Source: Cardiocondyla obscurior (Eukaryota > Arthropoda > Insecta > Hymenoptera > Formicidae). From it: 64,000 nt of DNA. How positions within the stretch are numbered: the first letter of the stretch is position 1; each line of letters opens with the position of its first letter. The position numbers were made by a program, and so were the translations under genes. A model generated the notes under the pieces. The model was not told the origin of the DNA. It saw only the letters and a list, made by a program, of their open reading frames with translations, and made no database searches. Of this stretch, positions 1 to 12,090 are shown one piece after another. The stretch is from positions 62,001 to 126,000 of the forward strand of contig NC_091879.1 of NCBI RefSeq assembly GCF_019399895.1, given 5' to 3'.

Positions 1-1300
1 TTTCACCGAGAGGGTGAATTTGCACTAACAGTCAAGGTACAGAAATGAATAATTTGCTTGTGTAATGCGCGATAAAATAAATAACGATTCTTCAGTTTGT
101 AGAAGAGTGATAAGTTTGCCGTATATTTATACTACAATAGTAGAATAAATCATGTCAAGTCTTTTGTAGTAAGCATGATTTTAATAGTATACGATCGAAG
201 TAATCTTCTAGATCGCTACAATTTATTCCGCTCATCTGTCATTATGCATATTAATTTTACGACGTTGCAATACAATAATCAAAATGAGAATAGAGTTTTG
301 CAGATTGATACTCTTATTATGGAAGTTTTATATACATTTGCATAATTTTCGCCATTTACAACTTCAAGATCGTGTCAGAAAGAATGAAGAGAAAAGATCT
401 TTTGCAAGGTCTATTTTCTTGCTAGTGAAATAGTGATGGAAAGAATTTACATTGTAGAATTGCTATGCCAATTAAATTAAATTCGAGATAGTTATTAATG
501 ACAAATTAAAAATTGAAATGTTTCCTCTTTGAAGAAACATGAAATTGTGAGAGAAGATTTAATAATTATTCTTCAGAGACTGTAGAAATTACGTGTTCTA
601 ATAGCACAAACATAGTTTGTTATTATGTTCTAAGTATACAGGAGGAACGCTGTATATAGTGTGGAATGTACAAGACAGCTTTTTTAATCGGTGTTGTAAA
701 TATTAATTTATATATTAATATATAAATATATATATATAATGTGTATGTGTATACATACATGCAAATATACTTACACAAAGCACTAAGATAAAGATATGAA
801 ACGATTTTATAAATAATATAAAGCATTATCGTTTACTATTCTTACAAATTACGCGACGTCGTAAATTATATTATCAAAATGTAAATAAATCTATGCAAAT
901 TAAATAAAGAGCTCTCTCTGAGCAACTGTTATTTACGCTCTTTTTCGTTTCAACTAATATTTCTGAATCCACGTATTCTAAATACTTTGTTAGAAAAATA
1001 ATTTTAATCAAACATTAAAATTTATAATAATATTTAATTTTTAATAACAATTAAATAAAAATAATAATTTAATCTCGCGTCTATTAAAATAAACGAAATA
1101 TTAAAAATTAGATGATGAATCTGTCATTCCTGGAGTTTCGCAGCACTACAAATCCTTTGAAATCGTCGAAAAGTATTACGAGGTATTAGAAATATAAGAA
1201 AAGTAAGTTGATAGCGTTGATAGCACAGCGAGAGTTATTTTCCGTCAATTTCGCTCGCATATGTGATCTTTCTAATTTCTCTCGATGTATTTGTGGCGAC
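1..1300. other. AT-rich intergenic spacer, no gene seen
   Basis: This stretch is AT-rich with scattered AATAAA-like words and a run of alternating T/A near 700-740. I see no open frame resembling a known protein on either strand. It may contain the 3' end of a gene to the left, but nothing in the sequence proves it. Confidence 0.6.
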
Positions 1301-1814
1301 GGTAGCGCCGGGACCATTCCGTAAACGGAATATGAGGTCGACGAAGTGAAAATTAGAGAGAAGGAGAGAAGATACCCGGACGATTACAGCGCCGGCGAGG
1401 ACCGTCGCGGCGGCGTTGGCGTTCCCCAGGCGTCCGCCGCTGCGGCGGCAGAGTCAACATCCGGCGACGCAGAGATGCGCACGTTTCGGCGCTGCTCGCC
1501 GACGGGAGAAGGACGCCGCGATCGTGATTTCGGCACGTGAAAGTGAGATGAATGGTCGCGACACGAGGACGGCTGTCTGAGGCGCGCACGGGCTTCCGGG
1601 ACAGGACTATCCCGCGAGGGCGATTCGAAACGACCCGCAGGACCCGCGCCCGTGCCGCACATCCACGACCGACCGTTCCCCGGCGTACCGTCGGACGACA
1701 GTGCCGCGTCGATGCGCGTCGTACCCCGCGAGTGCTGCCGCTGCTGCGTCGAGAGCGGCGTGATCCCGTCGTAGGGCGCGTTGCTCCCGCCCGACTCTCG
1801 TCAAGACAATAAAC

Positions 1815-1817
1815 GCA

Positions 1818-1853
<36 letters not shown>

Positions 1854-1872
1854 AACCGCCGACACCGACGCC
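1815..1872. repeat. GCCGAC hexamer microsatellite
   Basis: About five tandem copies of GCCGAC are followed by degenerate copies. The repeat lies inside the CpG-rich block upstream of the E2 gene and shows no sign of being translated. Confidence 0.8.
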
Positions 1873-2372
1873 AGCCGCAATCGCGTGCAATCCTGCCCTT
1901 CCGAGAGCCGCACGGCAGCTCCATTATCCCGGCGACACCGTCGCCGCGCCGAGGCGCCGAGGGAGCCGTCTCGCGTCTGAAGCGGCGGACCGGTCCTTCC
2001 CCGCAGCCCCCCGCCCCGTCTCGTCTTCTGCCGTCGGCGACCCGGCGGAGTTAGGCTTGCCGCGAGGCAAGCGGTAAACACGGCACGGACAGCACCGGAA
2101 CACGAGGTACAACGCTCAGCCGCCTCCAGCGATCACGAACGAGTCATAGGAACGGGGAGGGAAAAGGAAAAAGCTCTACGGGGGAGGAGAGGGTTAGGAA
2201 ACGGAACAGCCCCAGCGCGCGGAGCTTCCGTCTCGTGCGTGTACGCGTTCCCGAGAGACACCCGGACCCGGCGCTCGCCGTCGTGCCGGACTCTCTTCCT
2301 CGCGCACGGGCAAGAGAAGAAGACCCTCCTTTTCGGGGGAGGTGAGCGAGTGCGGGGCGAGAGAAAGAGAAC

Positions 2373-2395
2373 GAGAGAGAGAGAGAGAGAGAGAG
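2373..2395. repeat. (GA)n microsatellite
   Basis: An uninterrupted GA dinucleotide run sits at the 3' edge of the CpG-rich block, in the probable 5' region of the E2 gene. Confidence 0.85.
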
Positions 2396-3040
2396 GAACG
2401 CGTGCTCGCCCGTGCTTCGTGAAGGGTAATCAATTTGATGCTGAGCAAATCACGCGCTGTCCTCGCTTCACGGGATGAAGGCAACGCCGTCTCAGAGACG
2501 CGACGCCGACGATCGTGTGACCGTACCCCGCGCGATGTTTACGTTTTCATACACGCCGGATGGGAGGGGTAGCGGAAAATCGTGCGTTTCGAGTTGCCCG
2601 AGCCTCTTCTTCGGACGATTTTTGTTGCCACCCCCTCGCGACGGGAGAGAAAGATCTAGCTTTTCCCTGAGGAAATCCTTGATGCACAATAAATTTGCAT
2701 ATTTAGGCCCCAAGTCGCTTCTCGTGATCTCGGCCGCTTGTTTTGTGCGACGCCAACACTTGCAAGCAAGACTAGCTCTGCCAGCTTTTCTTTTCGTAGC
2801 TATAGATTTTTGTTTTACATACGTGAAAGTACATGGACAAAGCCGATTAATAACTCATCTTTCTCTAAAAGTATTTAATAAATTAATGTATCAAAAGCAT
2901 ATGAGGCAGGACAAAGCTTAGCACAATGTGTACTTCCATGTAATTTTATTATTTATAGTACTTGTTCCCCGCTATTAAATTAAGGATTTATGAAAAGTTT
3001 GTGCGTAATTCGTAATTATGGGTGCACTTTCTACAGAGTC

Positions 3041-4140
3041 ATGTCGTCAGGAGCAGGCTCTAGTGGAACTGGACGAGGACGCGGTTCTTCCTTGGCAGAC
3101 AATAAACCAGACAGTAAAGAAGCTAAGCCCAATCCAAAGATGTCTAAAGCTTTAGGAACGTCAGCTAAAAGGTAACAAACTCGTGACGCAGTAATTATGC
3201 ATATTAATGAACGTTAGGGAAATTTGTAGTCATTAATGTCTTCAATATTTTTGTCAGGATACAAAAGGAACTGGCAGAAATAACATTAGACCCACCTCCA
3301 AACTGTAGGTATGGTATTGTTAATTTATCACTTTTTTTTAAAACGATATATTGGAACTACAGAGGCCCATGATAACTTGAATTATAAAATAATTTATGTA
3401 TTTTATGAGAATGACGTGAAGATAATAGCATTAATTTTGCTCACTCGTTTTACAGTGCAGGACCAAAGGGTGATAACTTATACGAATGGGTTTCCACCAT
3501 ATTGGGCCCACCAGGTTCAGTTTACGAAGGTGGAGTGTTTTTTCTGGATATACACTTCTCTCCAGAATATCCTTTCAAACCTCCTAAGGTGAGCTTTGAA
3601 AATACAACCAAATTAAATTAAATTAAATTAAATTAAAAAAAAAAAAAAAATTATTAATTTCGCAAGTTAAATAATTTCTACAGTGTGTTTCAAGCGAAAG
3701 TATATTGTTCTACAGGTTACATTCCGAACGCGCATCTACCATTGCAATATAAATAGTCAAGGAGTCATCTGCTTGGACATATTAAAGGACAATTGGTCTC
3801 CTGCATTGACAATTTCGAAAGTCCTACTGTCAATATGTTCCCTCTTAACAGACTGCAATCCAGGTAGGCACATTATCTATTCAAACTTATTGAAATCCGA
3901 TGTACGATATGCACGCTGTACATATAATGGGTGTATTGATTTCTTTTTGTCTTTAACGTAACGTGTAAATATCTTTTTTTATTTTTTATTTTTTTTTTTT
4001 TACATAATTGTTGCGTGGCTCTCATGTAATTTCACTTTACAGCTGATCCATTGGTAGGTAGTATAGCCACGCAATACCTACAAAATAGAGAAGAACACGA
4101 TCGCATAGCGCGGCTTTGGACCAAGCGCTATGCCACATGA
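3041..4140 (+). CDS. Ubc2: Ubiquitin-conjugating enzyme E2, UBE2E class (Drosophila Ubc2/UbcD2-like)
   Basis: An E2 enzyme that carries ubiquitin as a thioester and passes it to substrates with RING E3 ligases. Five coding exons: 3041-3171, 3258-3308, 3456-3588, 3716-3863 and 4043-4140. All have GT/AG borders and join to 186 residues. Residues 1-40 are a Ser/Gly/Lys-rich tail typical of the UBE2E subfamily. The UBC fold follows, with YPFKPPK, then HCN at 114-116 (the UBE2E form of the HPN motif) and the active-site cysteine at 124 in GVICLDIL. The end, LWTKRYAT, is the family's usual C terminus. The ATG at 3041 lies four bases after a splice acceptor (AG at 3035-3036), so a 5' UTR exon lies upstream. 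An in-frame ATG at 2990 would fall in the upstream intron. UBE2E is certain; the one-to-one orthologue name is inferred. Confidence 0.95.
3611..3650 (+). repeat. AATTA pentamer repeat running into poly-A, intron 3 of the E2 gene
   Basis: About five copies of AATTA merge into a 15-16 nt A run between exons 3 and 4. It is simple intronic sequence. Confidence 0.8.
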
Positions 4141-4684
4141 GCATATTTTTAATTTACCTTAAACTCCTATTAGTCTCATGCCAACTTACGATCATTGCTG
4201 CTCTCCTACAACTTTTCTCATATGTAGTTCGTGCGCGTCTTTGCCCGACAACGGTGGGGGAAAAAAAAAGCCCACGAGTGAGTGAAAACTCGTTTGAGAT
4301 CAGCTCGAACATGATTGTAATGTGCTTTTATGTAGAGTATGTAATGTGCCTAAGATGGATGAATGTGCGTGCAAATGTTTAAACGGTATGCCAGGGCATA
4401 ACGAGACAGGAGTTTCTTTCTTTCTCTCTTTTTTTTTTTTCTTTTTTTTTCTCTCTTCCCTTTTCACGTAAAAGTTACAATGAGATAGTATTTAAATGAG
4501 TCGTATTGTTTTTACAAAACAGTACCATCCGCGATGCCGCTAATGTTTCTAGAATAGGAGGTAACATGAACAATATTGGTAATCTAAACTCTGTAAGTAA
4601 TTGATAGGCACGTAGGTGATAAGGCGTAAACGTAGAGGCCCGTTCTTTCATAATTAAACTCCCATATTTTTGTATCGCATTATT

Positions 4685-5123
4685 TTAAGGGGATCCTAAA
4701 CCGAAAGTCGAACAACGACGACGGTAAAATTAAAAAAAAAATAATTAGAGTCATAGTAACTATCATTGTATTACCGGAAACATATGTAAAATAAGTTCGT
4801 GCATATGGACAAACATACAAAATCAGTTCGAGGATGTATAGTTTTTTATTACGCTTTGAAACATATTTTGAATGTCGCAATCATTCTTTAATCTAGTCCG
4901 AAGTGCGGTACACTATTGATTTGCATAGTAAACAAATATTTTTATGATCAAGCATATCAATTTTTGTACGTCTTAAAATGTGCCGCGCTTTGTTTTTTGC
5001 ATGTACTTTAAACGTATAAAAGGATTTTAAATTCTGTGATGTCAATTAGAAGTCGAGATACATCCTTGAAAGGAGTAGCGGTGAAGACTGAGAGAACTCG
5101 GAGGCCCTTTAGGATCCCCTTAA
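4685..5123. mobile_element. Putative piggyBac-like MITE with TTAA target duplication
   Basis: TTAA at 4685-4688 is followed by GGGGATCCTAAA (4689-4700). The exact reverse complement, TTTAGGATCCCC (5108-5119), is followed by TTAA (5120-5123). With one further T, the perfect inverted match is 17 bp. The enclosed 431 bp has no open frame of note, so the element is non-autonomous if it is one. TTAA duplication is the hallmark of the piggyBac superfamily. However, the terminal GGGG does not match the usual piggyBac CCC start, and TTAA plus GGATCC is partly self-complementary, so the family call is tentative. Confidence 0.5.
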
Positions 5124-5965
5124 ATTTAAATTATTAGGTTCGCGCACGTTACGCCCGACTCGAGACGCGGGCCGGCGACACGTGCGGCTATAATTTAGCC
5201 ATTACAAAGCTACCGCGTTCACTTTTGTGTTCATGATACAGTGACTGTAACGTTCTGCGTAAGGCAATCACGCCTCGCACTGTCAGACACCGTTCAACTG
5301 TCTGGGCCCATCCGCAAGAATATTGTAACTGTAAATAAATATTATATACGTAACACTTATACGTTGCCACATTAAAAAAAGACAACTTGTAGCTCCGACT
5401 TGAATTTATTCCGTTCGTGTTACATGCGCGTGTACTAATTGGTATTTAATTTGCGATCGCACCATACTCTATCGGACTAATCGGCTCATTTCGGCTAGCA
5501 AATCTTAATTTTTAACGTAGAAAAAGAAAATCCAACGATTAAGCCAGCTTTGGAGCAATCGATCGCGTTCGCGAACTATATATTATTTTATTCCATCCGG
5601 AGGGATCTGATAAAATAATATAACACATATCGGTTTTGTCGGACACTTGAAAAGTCTAAACTCCGAGAGTGCCGAGGGCGTTTTCGTTTATCTTCAATGT
5701 GTCGGACATACGTGTGCGTCTTCTAAATAATTTCTCATAGTTTTTTATATAACAATTAGACCAGCAAGGTGATCGGCGATCACTTTGTACATATCTGTTC
5801 GAAAATGAAAGAAAACTCATAGATAATCGCTTAAAACCGTCGGGTAGTGTGAGTGTAATTATAGTTTATTGAGAGATGAAAAGCGACGGGGAGGGAAGCT
5901 TGCTTGACGAACACTGATGTACAGTTTATCGTGTAAAGTGACCGATTTACATCCCTTTCGCCGCG

Positions 5966-5991
5966 AAAAAAAAAAAAAAAAAAAAAAAAAA
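5966..5991. repeat. Poly-A run (26 nt)
   Basis: An uninterrupted A homopolymer in the spacer downstream of the E2 gene. It is either an ordinary simple repeat or, less likely, a retroposition scar. Confidence 0.85.
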
Positions 5992-7044
5992 TATCAAGAG
6001 GTGTAAATATTGCGTGAAATGCATGTGCAAAATGTGCGAGTCGCGTAAGTTCCTATTATACGAGACGAAAGAGCAAATAAAAAAAAAAATAAAAAAAAAA
6101 AATCGAATATTCTTGGACTTTTAATTTAGTCGGCGGACTTTGGCTTTTTATTTACCGCGAGCCAACGATGCAATTTCAACTTGGTGACGAATCAAAGCAG
6201 TGAGAATAGATATCCTCAATCCCGCCCCGGGATCGTAAATAGTTTATACATAAAGCGATACATGTACGTGGATAAATTTGATTGAAAATCACCGGAGTAT
6301 CGGTCAGTGAATCTCTCGTTGTCTGCGAAAAAAGCGTTAAGTCGGCACAGCTGGAAAGGGAGGGGAGAGGGGGAGGGCAAAGTTCCTTTCAGAATTTACT
6401 TGGATGCCGAGGGCTCGCTAGCGTTTCTTGTAAAAGGAAAGGAACGGCAATCCATTGTGACATTTATCCGTGTGATCTAAAATTACGATACGCTGTAAAA
6501 GACAGCTGATCCATGAATACCTTTGTTTGCGTGTACAAAAAAGTACGAATATCAAAGGAAAAAAAAATAAAAAAAAAAGGAAGCGAATGTACGTAGGTCA
6601 GTCTTATATATTGATAAATCTTTTAACTAATGATATAACGAATGAAATACAATTTATTATACGCTGGTCTCTTCGGTGGTTGTTATTGCTACCTCTCCTT
6701 CCGCTTGTTTTTTCTTTCTTTTTTTTAGTACATTTCAGTTTTGTAGTTGTAGTGCTCTTGTGGTTTACTATGAGTGAGTTTATACTTATTCCATTGTCCC
6801 TCGTAGATCAGGTTTGCCGAGACAGGAAGGTTTCGAATTTAAGACATAGTTTAGTGTCATTAAATTTATTAGGATACATAAAAGCTAGATGAATATGATG
6901 TGCTAAGGACATGTTGGCTCCTAAAACGCCGTAAATTAACGAAATTACACTCGTATCGCTTGAACGATACCGACTAATAAATTTACGTTCGTATAATAAA
7001 AGTAACATAAGCAGCCAAAATAGAATTTAGTACAAAGTCGTTCG

Positions 7045-7155
7045 TGTATACGTGTACGTGTGTTTCTTGTGTATGTGTCTGTGTATGTGTGTATGCGCGC
7101 CTAAGCGTGTGTACGTGTACATATATATAATATATATAATATGTATATATTGTAT
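7045..7155. repeat. GT-rich then AT-rich microsatellite tract
   Basis: Degenerate TGTG/TACGTG repeats run into alternating TA (about 7120-7150). It lies in the gene-poor interval and shows no coding potential. Confidence 0.75.
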
Positions 7156-8096
7156 GTAAAATACCAATGTTTAGTTAATACTGATTACAATAATCTTCAT
7201 CAGTCTTTTGCGTTGCCTGGTACAATTAATACACACATAGTAGATCTCGAAAGAAATGTTTCTTCTTTTGTTCTTTTTTTTCTCTTTTTTTTTTTTTAGT
7301 TTTGTTTTGTCTGTTTTCCACTGAAAGATCTCTGACGAACTTTACACAATCAAAAGGAGGAGCGAACGTTTCGCGGACAAGGTGCTGGTTTTCTCGAAAG
7401 CCTACATTTTGCGCACGGTCGGTTAGATTAATATCATTGAAATGCATCCTAATCTCTATTAACTTATAACATAAACGTTACTATGTTAGGCACACTTTAA
7501 TATCTCGTAGACTATTATCCCCTAATGTTTCTGCAAGTTACGAATTTACCCTACAGGACGTTCACGTATTGTTTCTGAGATCTTGTGCATTTCGTCGCCA
7601 CCGCCCGCTGCCGTGTACGTGTGTGCCTGCGTGTGTGCCGATAAATTCAAATCGCCCCGACGTTTATTTGTAAAATAGCAAATATATCGATACTCTTTTG
7701 TTCTTACGTACAAATTATTTGCAATAAATATACGGTGCCTCCGTTCATTTCGGGCGATACGCTTCGGGACGCCCGAAAGGAACGTCGTGGCAACCTTTTT
7801 TTTTCCATGCATTTGTATACACAAGACTACAGAACTTACATAATTAAAATTCGAATTGTACGGTACTTGAATTCGTGTAATCGACAAGACGCAGTGAAAT
7901 TTCGGAATTTTTCTTTTTCTCTCTCTCGTTTATTGGACAAGTCTAGGAAAAAAAAAAAAGAGGGAACGCTGTACATTACCGATGTACTTGTAGAACGTTA
8001 TTTAACGGCATCAAATTGGCGTCAACTACAAACTGAATTCACAAAGATCTTTAAATGGAAGCGAATGGATAAGTAATTCCGTCGTCAGTTCCCGAC

Positions 8097-8153
8097 GGAT
8101 TCCTTTTTCCAACATCGCGCTAAGTCTTTGCGCTATGTTGAAAAAGGGAATCC
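8097..8153. other. 57-nt hairpin (imperfect inverted repeat)
   Basis: GGATTCC at 8097 opens an arm of about 24 bases ending in GCGC. The second arm ends in GGAATCC at 8153. The arms pair with a few mismatches and shifts around a loop of about 8 nt. A small stem, CCGTCG/CGACGG, lies immediately upstream (about 8079-8098). I see no target-site duplication. It could be a structured RNA or pre-miRNA-like fold or a decayed fold-back element. Confidence 0.45.
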
Positions 8154-11100
8154 TATAGCGAACAAATACGAGAGAGGTCTTCCCGTTTCCGCTTCGATTG
8201 CACGAAATTGTTTCTTTCTTCGAATTAACTCGCGGCCAAAATTAATTGCCAATCCTTTTTGCTTTGGTCCCAAAACGCGAACGAAGTCACCGCCTAAAGC
8301 TTGGCGAAAGTATGCAAAGAGCGTTTTTCCTCCCCGGCAATCGACTGTCAGCAGTATAATACAATGAAGCGCAAGAGAATCGATATCAGAGTTCACTGAC
8401 ATTCGCGAATTAAATTATTGACAGGACAGAGTCCTAGCTTCCATTCGAATAACTTTGTTTCAACCGAGCAACGGCTATAAAACGCTAATTTCGTTACATT
8501 ATTCGTACATAATTTTTCTCGTATACACATTACATAATGACGCTGTATATACACGCATACGTAAATATATATTTCACGGAGCACCGTCGATTACGAATAA
8601 GAGTACACGTTTCTCGGATATCCCTTTTTTTTTTTACTTTTTTTTTTTTTTTTCTTATTCCTTCGTAGAACACAGAAAATCATTATAAATTCAATACAAG
8701 ATTACTACAACATCGTATATATTATAAGTATTTAGAGACTGTGTGTTTTTTTTTCTTTTTTTTTTCCTTTTTCTTTTTTTTTTATTTTTTTTTCGTCGAG
8801 AGAAAAAGAGATGAGGAGGCATTAAAAAATAGATGCCAAGACCGCATGTACTCAAATATAATACACACTATTTTATGGTAATATTAAATTATCAGAACAC
8901 AAGTTTGCCTGCCGGTTAACTGTTACGCAATTCACCCGCTCCGCACTCTGAGGAAGATTATGCGGAAGCGGGACGCTTCATTCTTTGCTTTTCTTTTTTT
9001 TTCTCTTTCTTTCGTTTAAATCTGGCAAAAAATTAAGAGGAATGATGGCTACATGGAATACTATTTTCTACAATGATACAGATTGTACGTAAAGCTCCTC
9101 GCCTACTCACCGCAATCATGTTGGAGTCGCGACGTCGAAAAGGCACCACTTGGCGAAAATATTTACTCGCCATTGTCAAATAGAACGATCTTATCGCGTC
9201 GACACACCATCTAAAATATACCGGGAAACTAATCTCTTCCCTTGTCGGCTAATAAACGGTTATAAAATGTAATGCGTGGCTTGAAAATGAAACTGGTATG
9301 CACGGCAGCGTATGCCTTAGTTTTAGTTTCCGGCATTTTACAAGTATAGTTTCACATCCAAATATCTTTCCATTTGACAACATGCTGGCATGTAAATTCT
9401 CGATTCCGACGTCACAGTCCGACATATATCGCGCCAGGTATTCAAGAGCCACAATTCGCAAAAGATTACCAAACTTCGTATAAACGTATCACGAGAAAAA
9501 AGAAAAAAAAAAAATTAGATCAGACGTTACATCATGGCACATAATTTAACAGGCACCTTGTCATGCGCGTGCCAAGGCTGATCAATGTGTTACATTGGTA
9601 ATCTTTCATCGATAAACGAGACCGTATACGTTTTCGACTAGTTGATCTCTTTCGTTTTTGCATTCACATAGATTTTTTTTTTTTTTTTTTTTTTTTTTGG
9701 CAGATATTGGCAGTAATTTCGTGTTCAAATTTAACAGGATATGTTAATACTCAAAGCATACATTGCTATTCCGTTTCTTTTTATTACTTTCCTTTTTTTT
9801 TATATTTTATTTTTATTTTATAAGAAAAAGCGAAGCGACGAAAGAGGAGAGATGCCAATTCGCGGTCTCTCTGAGATATGTAAATGCACAATTTCGTATG
9901 CATTACATACACACGAAAACATCACTAACTTAAAGTATCGCTGTACATTAAATACTTGTGACATCATTCCTCTTTGAGTATATATTTGTAAGCACAATAA
10001 GAATGATTACGGTCGTAATGAATCTACAAGTATTTATTAATCAATGTATGATGAACAATATTATGAAAAAATGCCTCCTAATTGATGGCAGATCAGTGTG
10101 CTGTGGTTTCGCTGTAAGTAAAAATATTAAATCACTATGTATAAACGTAAAACATTTGGAGGAAAAGAAACATCTAGTTAGTCGGCATATTAAGCGATAT
10201 ATAATTTTGTAAATATATAGTACAAACAACGAAGAACAAAAAAAAAAGGTAACACTTCACAGTTTCCGTGTGAATACTATTAAAATGTAGACTTCGATAA
10301 CAAGTATACTTTTTTTTTTTCTTTCTTTTCTTTTTTAATTGCCAGTTCCGGCAGCTTGGAAACGATACTTCGTAATTAAGTTGAAGCAACGTCTATTGCC
10401 GTTTAACCGAGTCATCTTGTTGAAATAATTTCGTTACCGATCACATTTTACTATAACTTTCATATAACATGAACAACTATTACATCTTCGTCTATTTCTA
10501 TACACTTATACATCTCGTAAGACATTTTTCATGATTGTAACACTATGTAAACTTTACATTGTGGTAAACAATAGAATATCTTAATGTTAGGTATAGTTTC
10601 TTGTTTGTATTAAACGCACAGTACGCGCACGGCAACATATACGTGTAGTTAACATGCAATTGCAATTGAGGCTAACACTTCTCTTTGTGTCTCTTCAATT
10701 TGTTAAATACGAAAGTCTCTCATTAATCTGAAGGAGTACCATCTAGCCACAAATCAGAAGTAGACATTTAAATAAGAAAAAAAAAATTAAAAAAAAAGAA
10801 AACCAAAAGAAACAAATTGCGCATTGACACATGTTACTTTCAATCACAGTTTCTTTGCAGTTCACGAGTATAGTACATCCTATTAACTGGTTAAAGTATA
10901 ATTTTCTCTTTGAGTGGATTATATAACATGCAATAAAGGAAATGCCCTTTATCATACACCATTGGGTTAATGCTGAGAAAATATTCGTGTACCTTAATAC
11001 TTCATTTTGCATTTCGAGCTACCGGAACCACTGACTTGTCTCGTATGAAAAGCAATATGCACTTGCAAGTTTTTTCAAAGTGCTTTATAAGTCGTGAGAT

Positions 11101-11584
11101 ATAAAAATAAACGCGATGTAATCATTGTATATAAATATAATAAACTTAGATAATTTTAGATATTCTTAAATAATTTTACACAAATAAATTAAAATATAAT
11201 TTTTACAACACCGGTGCACGGTGTGTATTAATGCAAATAATATAATCAAGTATAACAAATAAAAGTTCTTATACATTTATCTAATTTCTCGGCAAATACA
11301 AATTGTAATATGCTCTCATAAAATAATGTACTGATTCGAAAGCAAAATGAAGCCTTAAGAGATGCGAATGCTCTTAAAACTTGAAGATGATATTGCTGAA
11401 TATTATAGCAGAGCCTCGACAACAATATCAATGTACACTACATCATGCGAAATATCATGAAGCAAAAATATAACGACAAAAATACACGTTTCGCTAATAA
11501 GCTAAACAATTACTCACGTGAAGCAGACATTAAACAAAAAGAAGCTTTTCAGTACATTTCATAGTGATTTATATCTTATATAAT

Positions 11585-11590
11585 TTTATT
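11585..11590 (-). promoter_or_regulatory. Candidate poly(A) signal for tetraspanin A
   Basis: AATAAA on the - strand, about 500 bases past the stop codon of tetraspanin A. It is plausible by position only. Confidence 0.3.
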
Positions 11591-12090
11591 ATCGATGTGT
11601 AGTTATCGTGGCTCAACTATAACAGTATCACAATGACACTGAACAAATCAGATGTATATTTGTAAAAAAAAAATGTATGATCTCCGAGAGTAATGAATAC
11701 TCCATTATCATTAATATACAAAGTTGTTCGAGAGCCTATTGTAAAAACATACAAAACATATGTGTGTGTTTTATGCCTGATAGATAAGGCCCAAATACCA
11801 AAATAGCAGTGAGATTCTTTGGAGATCTTTAAATCGTTTTTTTTTTTGCTTTTTTTTTTGCCTATCACGCACTTTTTGAGCTTTTTTTCACGAAAAAAAA
11901 TCATTAACGGCTTCCTTGCAATGTGTTAAGAATAGAAGCAATAAAAGAAAGAAAAACGTTTTTATATATATATAATTGTGCATGGTTAAATAACGAAATA
12001 AAGAAAAAAAAAGTGACAGCTTGTGTAATAGATCAGGTTTTATACAAGTGCATTTTAGGCTTGTTGCAATGAAAATTTGTGTCTATCAGC

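Larger units (their letters stand above)
1301..2500. promoter_or_regulatory. CpG-rich block, probable promoter/5' UTR region of the UBE2E gene
   Basis: Base composition changes sharply here from AT-rich to CpG-rich. The block contains overlapping open frames on both strands with arginine-rich, low-complexity translations, as expected for unmethylated CpG-rich DNA rather than coding sequence. It lies 0.5-1.7 kb upstream of the first coding exon of the E2 gene on the + strand. That exon starts just after a splice acceptor (AG at 3035-3036), so an upstream non-coding exon must exist and this block is the obvious place for it. The exact transcription start is not visible. Confidence 0.45.
4141..12090. 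other. 8 kb gene-poor interval between convergent genes (probable 3' UTRs)
   Basis: The E2 gene ends at 4140 on the + strand and tetraspanin A ends at 12091 on the - strand, so both 3' UTRs point into this interval. It is AT-rich with many T and A runs of 8-26 nt. On the + strand AATAAA words occur near 5334 and 6074. On the - strand one lies at 11585-11590. I recognise no coding gene. The supported contents (inverted-repeat element, hairpin, simple repeats) are listed separately. Confidence 0.6.

Noticed and set aside
1353..2081. 242-codon frame on the - strand and overlapping + frames in the CpG-rich block
   Set aside because: Arginine-rich low-complexity translations in several overlapping frames, typical of stop-poor CpG-rich DNA. 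No resemblance to any family.
2475..2921. 148-codon + frame upstream of the E2 gene
   Set aside because: Unrecognised translation that runs into the 5' leader of UBE2E. Its ends fit no splice pattern with the E2 exons and composition shifts midway.
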